64,000 nt of DNA from Aestuariirhabdus sp049985285 (GCF_049985285.1 NZ_JBNIEU010000001.1:372001-436000); one strand, 5' to 3'; positions 53,338 to 63,329 are shown, numbered from the stretch's first letter. Notes: generated by a model from the letters alone, not told the origin. Program-made: numbers and translations.

Positions 53338-54399
53338 ATGTCCGGCCTTCATCAACAACTTTTAGAAAACCTGTCGACCTCTGTCGTAGTGCTTGATGAC
53401 CGCCTCTGCATCATCTACATGAATCCCGCCGCCGAAGCCCTGATGGAAGCCAGTGACAACCGCCTGCACGGCCAACCCCTGTCTGACCTCTTTGTAGAAA
53501 ACCCCTCTGCCACCGACGCCCTGCTTCAAGCGCTCCGTGACGGCAACCCCTTCACAAAGTGGGAAGCTACTTTGTATCTCCATACCGGCGCACAACTCGA
53601 AGTGGACTACGTGGTCACCCCCCTCACCGACTCGAGTACCCATCTTATTCTTGAGTTACTACCAAGGGATCGCCTCAAACGCCTTAGTCGTGAAGAGGAG
53701 ATGCACTCCAAGCAGGAGACCACCCGCATCCTGGTGAGAGGTCTAGCCCACGAAATCAAAAACCCCCTCGGAGGTATTCGCGGCGCGGCCCAATTGCTGG
53801 CCCGCGAACTCGATGGCCCCGAGCAGCAAGATTATACCAACGTCATCATCGAGGAGGCTGATCGTCTCAGCAACCTGGTGGACAAGATGCTCGGACCCGT
53901 TAAGCCACCCAACCTGCTGGATCTCAACATCCATGAGCTATTGGAGCGGGTGTGCCAACTAGTCAATGCCGAAGCGCAAGGCGCTCTGGCCATAGAGCGG
54001 GATTATGACCCCAGCATCCCCGATGTCAGCGCAGATCGCGAGCAGTTGATGCAAGTCCTGCTCAATATCGCACGCAATGGGATGCAAGCGATGGAGTCCG
54101 GAGCCGAGGGCTTGACCTCCGGCATCCTGACGATACGAACACGCACCCAGCGACAGCTGACTATCGGCAATCATCGCCACCGGCTGGTGGTACGCATCGA
54201 TCTGATCGACAACGGCCCGGGAGTCCCCGCAGCCATCAAGGATCAAATATTCTATCCCATGATCAGCGGTCGAGCCGAGGGTACGGGCCTGGGGCTTAGT
54301 ATTGCCCACTCCATTATTGCCCGCCATCAAGGCGTACTGGAGTGCGAATCCGTGCCTGGCAACACCTGTTTTACCATTTACCTTCCCCTTTCCTGTTAG
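53338..54399 (+). CDS. ntrB: Nitrogen regulation sensor kinase NtrB (GlnL)
   Basis: A 353-residue cytosolic histidine kinase/phosphatase that phosphorylates NtrC under PII control. A PAS domain (about 6-110) precedes the H-box LAHEIKNPLGGIRGAAQLL (His at about residue 138). LLNIARNGMQAM is the N-box, DNGPGVP the G1 box and GTGLGLSIAHSI the G2 box. GAGGATTC leads to the ATG. The 216-bp gap before it contains the NtrC-box terminator and no clear sigma54 promoter. ntrC follows by 16 bp. Confidence 0.96.
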   Translation: MSGLHQQLLENLSTSVVVLDDRLCIIYMNPAAEALMEASDNRLHGQPLSDLFVENPSATDALLQALRDGNPFTKWEATLYLHTGAQLEVDYVVTPLTDSSTHLILELLPRDRLKRLSREEEMHSKQETTRILVRGLAHEIKNPLGGIRGAAQLLARELDGPEQQDYTNVIIEEADRLSNLVDKMLGPVKPPNLLDLNIHELLERVCQLVNAEAQGALAIERDYDPSIPDVSADREQLMQVLLNIARNGMQAMESGAEGLTSGILTIRTRTQRQLTIGNHRHRLVVRIDLIDNGPGVPAAIKDQIFYPMISGRAEGTGLGLSIAHSIIARHQGVLECESVPGNTCFTIYLPLSC

Positions 54400-54415
54400 A
54401 TTCCCGGAGCGGAAC

Positions 54416-55846
54416 ATGAACCAAAGCAACGTATGGATTATTGACGACGACCGCTCCATACGCTGGGTGCTCGAAAAAGCACTGCAGCAGGAAGCGATTA
54501 CCACCTCCAGCTTTGAAAGCGGGGACCAGGTACTGCAAAAGATCTCCCAAGTTCAGCCAGAGGTGATCATTAGCGACATCAGCATGCCGGGTATCGACGG
54601 CCTGACACTCCTCTCTCAGATCAAGGAACAGTTTCCGGAACTACCGGTCATTATCATGACCGCCCACTCGGATCTCGATAGCGCCGTTGCCTCCTACCAG
54701 GGGGGGGCATTTGAATACCTGCCCAAGCCTTTCGATGTCGACGAAGCCACCAGCCTTGTCAAGCGCGCCCTCAGTCATGCCCGCGAAAACCAGGCGCAGC
54801 TCGCCGAACCCAACGCCATGGAGACCCCCGAAATTATCGGTGAAGCACCCGCCATGCAGGAGGTGTTTCGTGCAATCGGCCGGTTATCGCAATCCAATAT
54901 CACGGTGCTGATTAATGGCGAATCCGGCACCGGCAAGGAGCTGGTCGCCCACGCTCTACATCGCCACAGCCCGCGAAGAGACAACCCCTTCATCGCACTC
55001 AACATGGCTGCCATTCCCAAAGACTTGATGGAATCCGAACTTTTCGGGCATGAAAAGGGATCATTCACAGGGGCCGCCGGGCAGCGCCAGGGGCGTTTCG
55101 AGCAAGCGGACGGGGGCACGCTTTTTTTGGATGAGATCGGTGATATGCCCGCTGAAACCCAGACCCGCTTGCTACGCGTGTTGGCCGACGGAGAGTTCTA
55201 TCGGGTAGGAGGGCACACCCCGGTTAAGGTGGATGTTCGAATTATCGCCGCAACCCATCAGGTTCTTGAGACACTGGTTAAGGAGGGGAGTTTTCGGGAG
55301 GATCTGTTCCATCGGCTCAATGTGATACGTGTTCACATACCCAAACTGAGCGATCGACGCGAGGACATACCGCCACTCATGCGCCACTTTCTTAATCGGG
55401 CCGCAAAGGAGTTGGCCGTAGAGCCCAAGCTTCTGAAACCCGAAACCGAGGAGTACCTGCGCAATCTTGCATGGCCTGGCAATGTACGCCAGCTGGAAAA
55501 TACCTGTCGCTGGATCACCGTCATGGCATCCGGTCGCGAAGTACTGGTTTCCGACCTCCCCCCCGAATTGACCGAACAGGGAGAACTGCCGACTACAACC
55601 AGCAACTGGGAGCAGGCGCTGCGTAACTGGGCAGACCAGGAGCTTACCAAAGGTCACAGCGCTCTACTCGACAGCGCCGTTCCCAGCTTCGAACGCATCA
55701 TGATCGATGTCGCACTCAGCCATACCGCCGGCCGACGCCGAGATGCGGCACTATTGCTGGGCTGGGGACGTAACACCCTGACGCGTAAAATCAAGGAGCT
55801 GGGAATGAATGGCGCCGATATGGAACTCAGCGACAACGACCTCTAA
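54416..55846 (+). CDS. ntrC: Nitrogen regulation response regulator NtrC (GlnG)
   Basis: 476 residues from the ATG at 54416 with CGGAGC upstream. The receiver domain has acidic pocket DDDRS and the phospho-Asp in ISDISMPGIDG (about residue 54). The AAA+ domain has Walker A GESGTGKELVAH and Walker B TLFLDEIGD. The sigma54-contact loop reads GSFTGA instead of the usual GAFTGA. A Fis-type HTH lies at the C-terminus (GRRRDAALLLGWGRNTLTRKI). Its TAA stop overlaps the mshQ stop on the opposite strand by three bases. Confidence 0.96.
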   Translation: MNQSNVWIIDDDRSIRWVLEKALQQEAITTSSFESGDQVLQKISQVQPEVIISDISMPGIDGLTLLSQIKEQFPELPVIIMTAHSDLDSAVASYQGGAFEYLPKPFDVDEATSLVKRALSHARENQAQLAEPNAMETPEIIGEAPAMQEVFRAIGRLSQSNITVLINGESGTGKELVAHALHRHSPRRDNPFIALNMAAIPKDLMESELFGHEKGSFTGAAGQRQGRFEQADGGTLFLDEIGDMPAETQTRLLRVLADGEFYRVGGHTPVKVDVRIIAATHQVLETLVKEGSFREDLFHRLNVIRVHIPKLSDRREDIPPLMRHFLNRAAKELAVEPKLLKPETEEYLRNLAWPGNVRQLENTCRWITVMASGREVLVSDLPPELTEQGELPTTTSNWEQALRNWADQELTKGHSALLDSAVPSFERIMIDVALSHTAGRRRDAALLLGWGRNTLTRKIKELGMNGADMELSDNDL

Positions 55847-58800
55847 CGGTATACCTCGCGACGATAGATCATGGGCTGCTCTCCACGAAATACACCAAAG
55901 GTTGCCGTGGCGCCAGGACTGGCAGGCGCTCCCAGCGTAAACCAGTCGTACAGTAGCCAGTCGTTCGCCACGGGGGCCTGCAGCGTCACTCGGACAGAGC
56001 CTTCATTACCAACCCCTGGCGCACTCAGATTAAGTGCACCCGTCCCCGCAACGAACCCGGCCCATAGGGGCGTGGTTTCCCCGGCGTCCAGGTTACCGCT
56101 GTAATCGGTCAACTCAATATCAAATGCATCCACCACCGGTGGCACCGAGAGCACCGTGCAACTGTCACTGGCATTGGTGACAAACCCAAACTGGCCCACC
56201 ACCTGATCCCACTGCTGTACGGTCACGGGAAGATTCAACGGCAACACCTCAGGACCAAACCCGGGTTCAATCAGCAGGCGACCGAACCGAATCTGGGTGC
56301 CGGTGATACCACTTAGACTGTAGGCTTCACAGCTGGCGCTGGCGCCCCCCACTCCGCGATAACAGACGGCATCACTATCGGTTAAATCAGTCGCCGCCAG
56401 ATCCAGTGACAATTGCGCCGAAAAGGGGATGTCGTTGGCGGTGGGTCTTATAGACAGTTTATCGTAGCTTAGCAATTCATCGCTTATCGTCAGGATTGCC
56501 AATCCATCCAGATTATTGTCCCCTGCCAGTGTAACCGTCGCCCCGCTACTATCTACCTGCAGGTCTCCTCCCTGTCCCGCCTCATCGGAATAGCTTCGTG
56601 CTGCCAGCGAGCCGGAAAGTTTCCACAGGTCATTGCCATAATTTTGCGTCACCGTATTCACACGACTGTACCCCGTCACCGTCAACTCGGGATCGGTGGC
56701 GAAGCCGAACGGCTGCCCCTGATAAGTAAACGCACAGGACCACCCCGGCTCCCCGTTCCTCAACAGGGGGACATTAGCGCTGACATCAAAGTACGCGGGG
56801 ATAAAACGTCCCACGGCAACCGCCGTGCGAAGAATCGCCGCAGTATCGATGGTACCGATGCCAAGGTAATCCCCATCGAGCACGCGAGGCCGCAATGACA
56901 GCGAACCGACTTCGTCCCAGCGCTGCTGACCTGTGTAGACACCGCCAGCGATAGATCCACTAAGGTCTACCAAGCCCGGATCGATACCGCCAGACGGCTG
57001 CAGCAGCGCCGTATCAAAGCCTACAGTTTCTCCTTCAGCACCAAAGCTCGGGGTCACATCACCCTCTGCATCAAGGGATTCGACCTCAAGGGTCAGGGGG
57101 TCACCTGCGGCGATAAAGCGGGTATCAGTCGCCGACACCGGGGTGGGTGGCTGTGGCGAAGGGTTGGTATTAGTCAGGCTGGCAGTTTCGGCAACCTGAG
57201 TCAGCCTCAGCTCGTACGGCCGCACCACAAAGCTTTCGCTCTCCCCTCGTATTGGCAGGATTCCCTCACTGGCTCCAACCCTAAGCTCTCCCACATCCTT
57301 GTAGTTCAACCCTGCCAGGGTCGCCTGTCCCTGATTGAAGTTGATGCCATGGACAGTGGCCGCCCCCTCACCGTCGCCTAAGGGCGCCCCCCCTCGGGTA
57401 ACAACTATAGGGCCGACTGCGGGATTAACCCGGGTCATCCACAAATTTAGATTTTTGCTGCCCTCATAGGATTCAATAACACCACACTGCGGGTCATCTT
57501 CGGTCTGACCGTAGGCGGCGATATGAAGATCAAAATCGATCGCTGAAACCTGAACAGGGATCAGTTTGTTAATGGGGGCGGCAGGTGGATTCAGCAATGG
57601 GCTGGCGGTCAGGGTAAAGCCATCGGGGGAAAAGTCGATAGAACCGGAGCTGGCATCATCTCGAATGCCCACATCGTCGCTCTGGTATACCTGTAAGGTA
57701 ACGCTCGCAGGCAGGGGTAGAAGTGGGGTTCCATCGTTGTACAGCAGATTAAACTGCGCGACCCCAAGGTCGCCAGCCACAAACTGATAGGTGGCCACTC
57801 CATCGTCGGGGGCACCGTTAGCAAAGCTGCCACCCCCGCTTACAAGGCTCCACTCACCGCGGCCGGTTTGGGTGTCGAGGGTGATGGCACCGGCATAATC
57901 ATCCACTACGTCGTTTAGCAGATCCCGGGCGCTGACCGTCACAACAACGCCGCCACTGTCACAAAATATGGCACTGTTAACGTGGGTCAGCGTAAAGTGG
58001 TCGACGGCGGACCCCACTCCTGGGCACAGAGCTCCCCAATCCATATTGGACAGTGCGCTAGCATCGTAGGTAAAAGCCCCGCCTGTGTTCAGATTAAGTC
58101 GATTAGCCGTGGCGGCTCCGTAGTTGAATCCGTTATTGCCAAATACCGTTCGCCCCTGAGAATAGACGATAGCCGATGATGTTACATCGCTATTGGTCGT
58201 CAGGTTTCCATAGCCATAGAGCAGCAACTTACTGGGATCCCCTGCCACCCCAGCTGCCGGGGAGTTAAGCAAACTATCATCACCAAAAGTGACATTATCT
58301 CTTATAAACAGGCGCGCACTCCCTGCGCCGACAACATTGATTTGGGCACGCTGACCAACTCTCAGGCGGCGGACCCAGTAGTCTCCTTCGACCAGGTTTA
58401 ATACCGCATCGTTCCTGAGGCGCAGATCATCGATAAAATAGACATTTTGGTTGGGGCTGATATTCAGCGTTGCCCCGTTTCTCACATCGATATTGTTGTA
58501 ATCGGTATCACCACTGGAGCCAATTGTATCGTTACCATTGTTGGGGACCTGCAGATTACCTTCTACTTGGGTGCCCAGTTGAAAGGCACCCGGATCCAAC
58601 TGATCCACCGCGCTATTGTTGGGCTGACAAGATAACGGGAAACAGGAATCGGCCTGAGTATCAACCTGGTCGGCAAATAGAAAGCGGTCGGTGGGGTTGG
58701 TAATCTGTGCGTTGTTGCCGAAGGTGATGCGGCCGACGTTGCCACCGCCGATGGTATGAGTCTGCATCGCATTGGGAAAGCTTGCCTCACACTGGGTCAG

Positions 58801-60597
58801 CGGAATTCCACAGGGGTGTGTCAGGTTCATTACATCGACCACCTGGGCGTTGGTCAACACCTGATCGTAGATGCGAAGTTCATCGATATCGCCATTAAAG
58901 CGACGTGTCGCAATGCGGTCATCACCAATCAGCAACGGCAGGGTATTGGCCAGAGGGGTTCCGCCGAAGTTGGCACTACCGCTGGGCACGCCATCGATAA
59001 AGATTGTCTGCGCCCCTGGCGCATGACGGATCACCACATGATGCCACTGACCCGGGGTGAGGCTTGTGGTTGAATTCAGCTGCTGGGTAGCGTTTGGCCC
59101 GGTAGTTTGCCACCACCAGTTCACGTTACCGCTGGTATTGACATGAAACTCATAGTTAGTGTCCTTGGATACGATGGTCTTCAGCTCTGATGCCGGCCAT
59201 CCGTCACTGCGCACCCAGACCGCTACGGTAAAACTGTCGCCTGCGTCGAGTAGTGGGTCATCGGCAATCTCAACATAGCCATTCGCGCCATCGAAATCAC
59301 CGTAACTACAGGTTCCGGGATCACCTTCTATCGGCTTGGGGGAGGCTGCGCCGGTACTGGCACCACCCTGCGCCACCCCGTTATTGCCGTTACCACTGCT
59401 ATCGGTCACCTCTCCGGCGGCGCCACTCCAGCTGCTCTCATCAAGATGCCATAGGCCTATAGGGTCGGGAAGCAGGCCCGAACCCACAAACTCCACCAGA
59501 TGCCATCCAATCCAGGCATCGGCAGCGGTGTTACTTCGCGTCATAGTCAAATTATTAGCCGACAGCGCCATAGTGACGGAACCGACCCCTATGATGTCGT
59601 CGCCAGCATAATCGGTTCGCCCCATATTCTGGCCGCCGGCCGGCTGCGCCGACGCAAAAACCAGCGACCGGGAAGGATCCACCGGGCTAATCGACGGCTG
59701 CGCGCTAGCCGCGCCCGTTGCAAGTTGTTGTAAACCGCCCTGTACGCTGGAACCGTCCAGCAGCTCTATAACCTGTACAGATATCTCTCCCAGCGCCGAG
59801 CCATTTAGTTCACGCTCTATGCGCACGGAGTTGTTGTTTTGGAACTCACTGCTCAGCATGCGGGCACCCACCTCTTGCTCAGTGCCACTCTGCGCACTGT
59901 AGCCAAGCAAAACAAAACTACGAGATTGATCCACCGTTGCGATCGAAACATTCTGCGTTCGAATATTGGAAGCCATCGACGTCGTCAGGTGCTGCACGCT
60001 GGCATCTCCCGGGGTGGTAAATTCAACCAACTGCCACCAGATGGTATGCACCCCATTGCCCTGATCGGCAGAGAAGCGCAGGGTACTGCCGTCGATAACC
60101 CGCCCTGACACCGGGTCGTCCCCGCCCCATTGACTGTGACTATTGCCTGGCGTTTTCGACCAGGTCAGAAATGATTGCGCGGGATTTACCGTCACCGGAA
60201 TGGCTACGTTATTGGTAGTTCCCGACTGGGATAATTCACCCCGCTGAACGCTAACACCGCTATTGAACTCGGCAACATACCACTGAATTTCCATCGTACT
60301 GGTTTCAACAGTATTGCGGACAAACTCCAGCGTTGTGCCACTTTGGATTCTCCCGCGCAGCATCGATCCCGGCGGCCTATTAGAGTTGTGCGCCGTTTGA
60401 AAAATCAAAAATGACTTCGAAGGATTGATCGCTGAAGGCAGCGTAATAGTTATCGTACCATTGCCGTTACTGGTGGCTGTACCAGACAATACCTGACGCA
60501 GATCCGCACCCCAAACCATCGCGGACAACAGCCATAGGCACAGCAAAAACCAGCGGCTATTTGGCAATACTATGTAGGGCGGCCTTGCGTTTCTCAT
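55843..60597 (-). CDS. mshQ: MSHA biogenesis protein MshQ
   Basis: A 1584-residue secreted protein, the last gene of the msh operon. A signal peptide (about 1-31) ends AMVWGA. Residues about 33-373 hold four tandem ~85-residue repeats, each with a (V/I)-x-P-S-x-S-F strand and an aromatic-x-VEF ending. A LamG/concanavalin-like domain spans about 378-600 (DPIGLWHLDES, GFDGANGY-like). A right-handed beta-helix-like region follows at about 610-850. The DUF6701 domain typical of MshQ occupies about 862 to the end. The function is probably a tip adhesin or assembly factor; this is inferred. Large for MshQ. It starts 2 bp after mshP. Confidence 0.88.
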   Translation of the reverse strand: MRNARPPYIVLPNSRWFLLCLWLLSAMVWGADLRQVLSGTATSNGNGTITITLPSAINPSKSFLIFQTAHNSNRPPGSMLRGRIQSGTTLEFVRNTVETSTMEIQWYVAEFNSGVSVQRGELSQSGTTNNVAIPVTVNPAQSFLTWSKTPGNSHSQWGGDDPVSGRVIDGSTLRFSADQGNGVHTIWWQLVEFTTPGDASVQHLTTSMASNIRTQNVSIATVDQSRSFVLLGYSAQSGTEQEVGARMLSSEFQNNNSVRIERELNGSALGEISVQVIELLDGSSVQGGLQQLATGAASAQPSISPVDPSRSLVFASAQPAGGQNMGRTDYAGDDIIGVGSVTMALSANNLTMTRSNTAADAWIGWHLVEFVGSGLLPDPIGLWHLDESSWSGAAGEVTDSSGNGNNGVAQGGASTGAASPKPIEGDPGTCSYGDFDGANGYVEIADDPLLDAGDSFTVAVWVRSDGWPASELKTIVSKDTNYEFHVNTSGNVNWWWQTTGPNATQQLNSTTSLTPGQWHHVVIRHAPGAQTIFIDGVPSGSANFGGTPLANTLPLLIGDDRIATRRFNGDIDELRIYDQVLTNAQVVDVMNLTHPCGIPLTQCEASFPNAMQTHTIGGGNVGRITFGNNAQITNPTDRFLFADQVDTQADSCFPLSCQPNNSAVDQLDPGAFQLGTQVEGNLQVPNNGNDTIGSSGDTDYNNIDVRNGATLNISPNQNVYFIDDLRLRNDAVLNLVEGDYWVRRLRVGQRAQINVVGAGSARLFIRDNVTFGDDSLLNSPAAGVAGDPSKLLLYGYGNLTTNSDVTSSAIVYSQGRTVFGNNGFNYGAATANRLNLNTGGAFTYDASALSNMDWGALCPGVGSAVDHFTLTHVNSAIFCDSGGVVVTVSARDLLNDVVDDYAGAITLDTQTGRGEWSLVSGGGSFANGAPDDGVATYQFVAGDLGVAQFNLLYNDGTPLLPLPASVTLQVYQSDDVGIRDDASSGSIDFSPDGFTLTASPLLNPPAAPINKLIPVQVSAIDFDLHIAAYGQTEDDPQCGVIESYEGSKNLNLWMTRVNPAVGPIVVTRGGAPLGDGEGAATVHGINFNQGQATLAGLNYKDVGELRVGASEGILPIRGESESFVVRPYELRLTQVAETASLTNTNPSPQPPTPVSATDTRFIAAGDPLTLEVESLDAEGDVTPSFGAEGETVGFDTALLQPSGGIDPGLVDLSGSIAGGVYTGQQRWDEVGSLSLRPRVLDGDYLGIGTIDTAAILRTAVAVGRFIPAYFDVSANVPLLRNGEPGWSCAFTYQGQPFGFATDPELTVTGYSRVNTVTQNYGNDLWKLSGSLAARSYSDEAGQGGDLQVDSSGATVTLAGDNNLDGLAILTISDELLSYDKLSIRPTANDIPFSAQLSLDLAATDLTDSDAVCYRGVGGASASCEAYSLSGITGTQIRFGRLLIEPGFGPEVLPLNLPVTVQQWDQVVGQFGFVTNASDSCTVLSVPPVVDAFDIELTDYSGNLDAGETTPLWAGFVAGTGALNLSAPGVGNEGSVRVTLQAPVANDWLLYDWFTLGAPASPGATATFGVFRGEQPMIYRREVYR

Positions 60598-60599
60598 TA

Positions 60600-61010
60600 T
60601 TAATCCCGGGTAATAATTGCTTCAATTTGTCGATAAACATAGTCCGGAGAGTTGTTGTAATTAGCGTAGCTCGCTTCCGACACAATACGGAATACCCTCA
60701 CCTGCTGAACACCTTCCTGATAGGTTCCCTGCAAAATACATTGGCTCTGCACACTGAATCCGCTCAGTCCGTCGGCATTCAGAATCAGGTTGCTATTGGC
60801 ACAACTATTTCCATCCAGTACCTGATGGGCCTGGTACTCAATACCCGCTCGCGCCGCCTGAAAGGCCCGGGAACTGAGCAGCCCAAGATCCGCCGTCGCC
60901 GACTGAACTCCCATCAAGCGCGCCATAAAAGAGATTGCCAACGCCACAATCACGATCAAAAACATCATCGCTACCAGTGAGAAACCACTCTGTCGGCGTA
61001 TAGTCATCAT
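60600..61010 (-). CDS. mshP: MSHA biogenesis protein MshP
   Basis: A 136-residue minor-pilin-like protein. RRQSGFSLVAMMFLIVIVALAISFMARLMG is the hydrophobic N-terminal helix with a class III-like leader; the cleavage motif is G|FSLVAM rather than the common FTLIE. The rest is a small beta domain with two cysteines (NSCANSN, QSQC). The start overlaps the mshO stop as ATGA. Confidence 0.88.
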   Translation of the reverse strand: MMTIRRQSGFSLVAMMFLIVIVALAISFMARLMGVQSATADLGLLSSRAFQAARAGIEYQAHQVLDGNSCANSNLILNADGLSGFSVQSQCILQGTYQEGVQQVRVFRIVSEASYANYNNSPDYVYRQIEAIITRD

Positions 61011-61876
61011 GGCGAATTATCCACGTGCACCTGGTGTAACAACGAAATCGTCTCTCCGCCCAGGGAGAGACTCAGTGAAAGTGTCAGTAAGCCTCGCCCC
61101 TGATTACTTAATCCCGCGTCGTAGGTAAAACTGCAGGCGGTTACATGCTGGGTCAACAACGCGTTATTGGCTGTCGATAGTGGCGGCGCGGCTCCCGCAA
61201 CAGGCTGAAGCGACTGCAGACCATAGCCCCAGTAACGGGTGATCTGACCCCCCTCACAAAGGTAACTGATGGGCTGGTCGACTACATAGATACGCCGCTG
61301 GGGGGAGGGAAAAGCGAACTGAAAGGGTGGATTGATGGTAACCGTGGCTCCGCCGCTAACCGCTGCACCCAAAGGGGAGATGACATGACTTCCCGCCACA
61401 GGCAGCGGGCCCAGGCTAGGGTTGGCGTACACGTTAGCACCCGCTAAAGGTGAGCCTCCTCCATCTTCAGCGCCTACGTTATAAACTACCAGACGACCTC
61501 CAGCCGGCACCGACAGCGTGCCCAGAATATCGAAACTGCCATCCGCGGTGGAAAAATCCAGAATATCGCCCCCTCCGACCCCATCGAGATCGGCACGATA
61601 ACGTGCGCCACCGACCACATTTACCATCTCCAATGCGGTTGCGCCGCTGACCCGCAAACTGTTGGGTAGCGCGTTACGGATATCCCGGGCCATGATGCGC
61701 AGCGCCGACTCTGCTACGTCCACCAGCTCTGCTCGGCGCGCCGTATCAACATAGTGCTCCATGGGGCGGCTCATTATAGAAGAGACCAGCGCCAGTACCG
61801 CACCGCTGAGGGCGATCACCATCACCATCTCAATCAGGGTGAATCCCCGCGCCGATTGACACCTCCCAATACCCAT
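61007..61876 (-). CDS. mshO: MSHA biogenesis protein MshO (prepilin-like)
   Basis: A 289-residue prepilin-like protein with leader ARG|FTLIEMVMVIALSGAVLAL. Like GspJ/PilW-type minor pilins it has a long C-terminal beta domain. The stop of mshD overlaps its ATG by one base, and mshP starts in its last codons. Confidence 0.9.
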   Translation of the reverse strand: MGIGRCQSARGFTLIEMVMVIALSGAVLALVSSIMSRPMEHYVDTARRAELVDVAESALRIMARDIRNALPNSLRVSGATALEMVNVVGGARYRADLDGVGGGDILDFSTADGSFDILGTLSVPAGGRLVVYNVGAEDGGGSPLAGANVYANPSLGPLPVAGSHVISPLGAAVSGGATVTINPPFQFAFPSPQRRIYVVDQPISYLCEGGQITRYWGYGLQSLQPVAGAAPPLSTANNALLTQHVTACSFTYDAGLSNQGRGLLTLSLSLSLGGETISLLHQVHVDNSP

Positions 61877-62358
61877 TAGTAACGCGTCCTGTAGCCGGAG
61901 AGCAGTACCGCCAGCCCGTCCGGGGTGGTCACCTGAACATCGATGCGCAACACATCGTTGCCCGCGACTCCCTGCCAGGGGGTATTACGGGCTATCGTCA
62001 CCGCTACCCTGTAGAACCCCAGAGCAGGAATCGGGTTGCCGTTGGCATCGACGGCTCCGTTATCGACCAGCCCGTCGTAGTCGCACACATTATTAAACAG
62101 CGCTCGGCTGCCGGCAGGAGGACCCGCGCAGGGATTGGCCGCAGGAGCCAACGAGGGGTCAACAAAGGGTTGCAGGTAGATCTCGTCCATATAAGCCGCG
62201 GCGATCGCCTGAGCTTGCTGGCGCAGCATAGGATCTGCGTTACGCCCGCCGATAGCGGCCATCGCGCCAAGGATAGCGGCCGCAGCAATGCCTCCGATGA
62301 CAATACTCATCACCAGCTCGATAAGAGTCAGCCCTCGCTGGCGCCCAAGACGGTTCAT
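61876..62358 (-). CDS. mshD: MSHA biogenesis protein MshD (prepilin-like)
   Basis: 160 residues from the ATG at 62358, which overlaps the mshC stop as ATGA; a TTG at 62379 is less likely. The leader RQRG|LTLIELVMSIVIGGIAAAAILG is followed by a short pseudopilin body with a cysteine pair (NPCAG, NVCDYDG). Confidence 0.9.
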   Translation of the reverse strand: MNRLGRQRGLTLIELVMSIVIGGIAAAAILGAMAAIGGRNADPMLRQQAQAIAAAYMDEIYLQPFVDPSLAPAANPCAGPPAGSRALFNNVCDYDGLVDNGAVDANGNPIPALGFYRVAVTIARNTPWQGVAGNDVLRIDVQVTTPDGLAVLLSGYRTRY

Positions 62359-62858
62359 CGCGAAAAACCTGTGGCGCAATCGACCCGCAGGGTACGCTGA
62401 TCTGCGCCACTGCCCACACTGATGGATTCATCCCCGGTCACACAACTGGTGAGTCCGCCCGTACTGGTGAACTCTAAGGTCGCCGCCGTCACCGCCACCC
62501 CGTCAGGGTTGGTATTGGTAAACGCGTCGTAGGTTGAGGGGTGGGTCACGTTGCTGGCCACCGGATAGCTCGGTGCGCCCCCGGCCAGGCAGTTGGTGTC
62601 CTTGCGCAGGGAGAACCCGGCCCCACTGACGCTTACCTGCACCCGGCACCCAGAGGCCAACGCCAGCTTCTGGCCATAGCGTAGACCGGACAGGAGGTCA
62701 TCGGCAAAAAATCGCTGTTCGTAAACGCCGGGCGTAAAAAAGCGCGGTAGGGCAATTGCCGCCACCACGCCCAGAATCACGATCACCATCGTGAGTTCGA
62801 TCAGGGTATAGCCCGCAGAATGCCGGGAGCCCAGCAAGCGCTCCGCCTGGCAGTTCAT
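62355..62858 (-). CDS. mshC: MSHA biogenesis protein MshC (prepilin-like)
   Basis: A 167-residue minor pilin. SAG|YTLIELTMVIVILGVVAAIALPRFF is the prepilin signal and N-terminal helix, with Tyr instead of Phe at +1. Cysteines include SGCRVQVSV, NCLAGG, SCVTGD and CATGFSR. It begins 24 bp after mshA. Confidence 0.9.
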   Translation of the reverse strand: MNCQAERLLGSRHSAGYTLIELTMVIVILGVVAAIALPRFFTPGVYEQRFFADDLLSGLRYGQKLALASGCRVQVSVSGAGFSLRKDTNCLAGGAPSYPVASNVTHPSTYDAFTNTNPDGVAVTAATLEFTSTGGLTSCVTGDESISVGSGADQRTLRVDCATGFSR

Positions 62859-62882
62859 AGGAGCAACCCCGATTACCCCATA

Positions 62883-63329
62883 TTAATCACAGTTAACAAT
62901 GTTAGGGGTTACCACAGGAGAACCACCTACAGGCGCGTCAGCATAGGTGAACTGGCAATCGGCCAGGGTGGTTGCCCCGGTACCCTGAATAGCAACGGGT
63001 GGGCCAGCTACAATGGTGTAATCTGCGGCACTAATCTGGGCTGCATCGAGAATCGACACAGTCGTTGGATAGCCGTTAGTCAGGGCGATGGTGGTACCTT
63101 CCAGACTTACCGCTGCCGGGTTGGAGCCATCGGCCAGATAGGCAGAATGGGCAATCGCCGCCGCCGAGCGCACAGATCCGAGGGCACCGTTTACCGAAGC
63201 GGCCCGCGCATCACCACCCAGGTCCGCAAAGCGCGGAAGGGCGAACGCCGACAGAATACCCAGAATAACGATCACGATGATCAGCTCGATCAGGGTGAAA
63301 CCCTTTTGTTTAGTGTTAGTGATTTCCAT
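62883..63329 (-). CDS. mshA: MSHA pilin subunit MshA
   Basis: A 148-residue type IVa pilin, the likely major subunit of the mannose-sensitive haemagglutinin pilus. The short leader METTNT-like stretch ends KQKG|FTLIELIIVIVILGILSAFALPRFADLG. The C-terminal disulfide pair is Cys in ADCQFTY and the final NCD. AAGGCGG lies upstream of the ATG. It follows mshB by 56 bp. Confidence 0.9.
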   Translation of the reverse strand: MEITNTKQKGFTLIELIIVIVILGILSAFALPRFADLGGDARAASVNGALGSVRSAAAIAHSAYLADGSNPAAVSLEGTTIALTNGYPTTVSILDAAQISAADYTIVAGPPVAIQGTGATTLADCQFTYADAPVGGSPVVTPNIVNCD

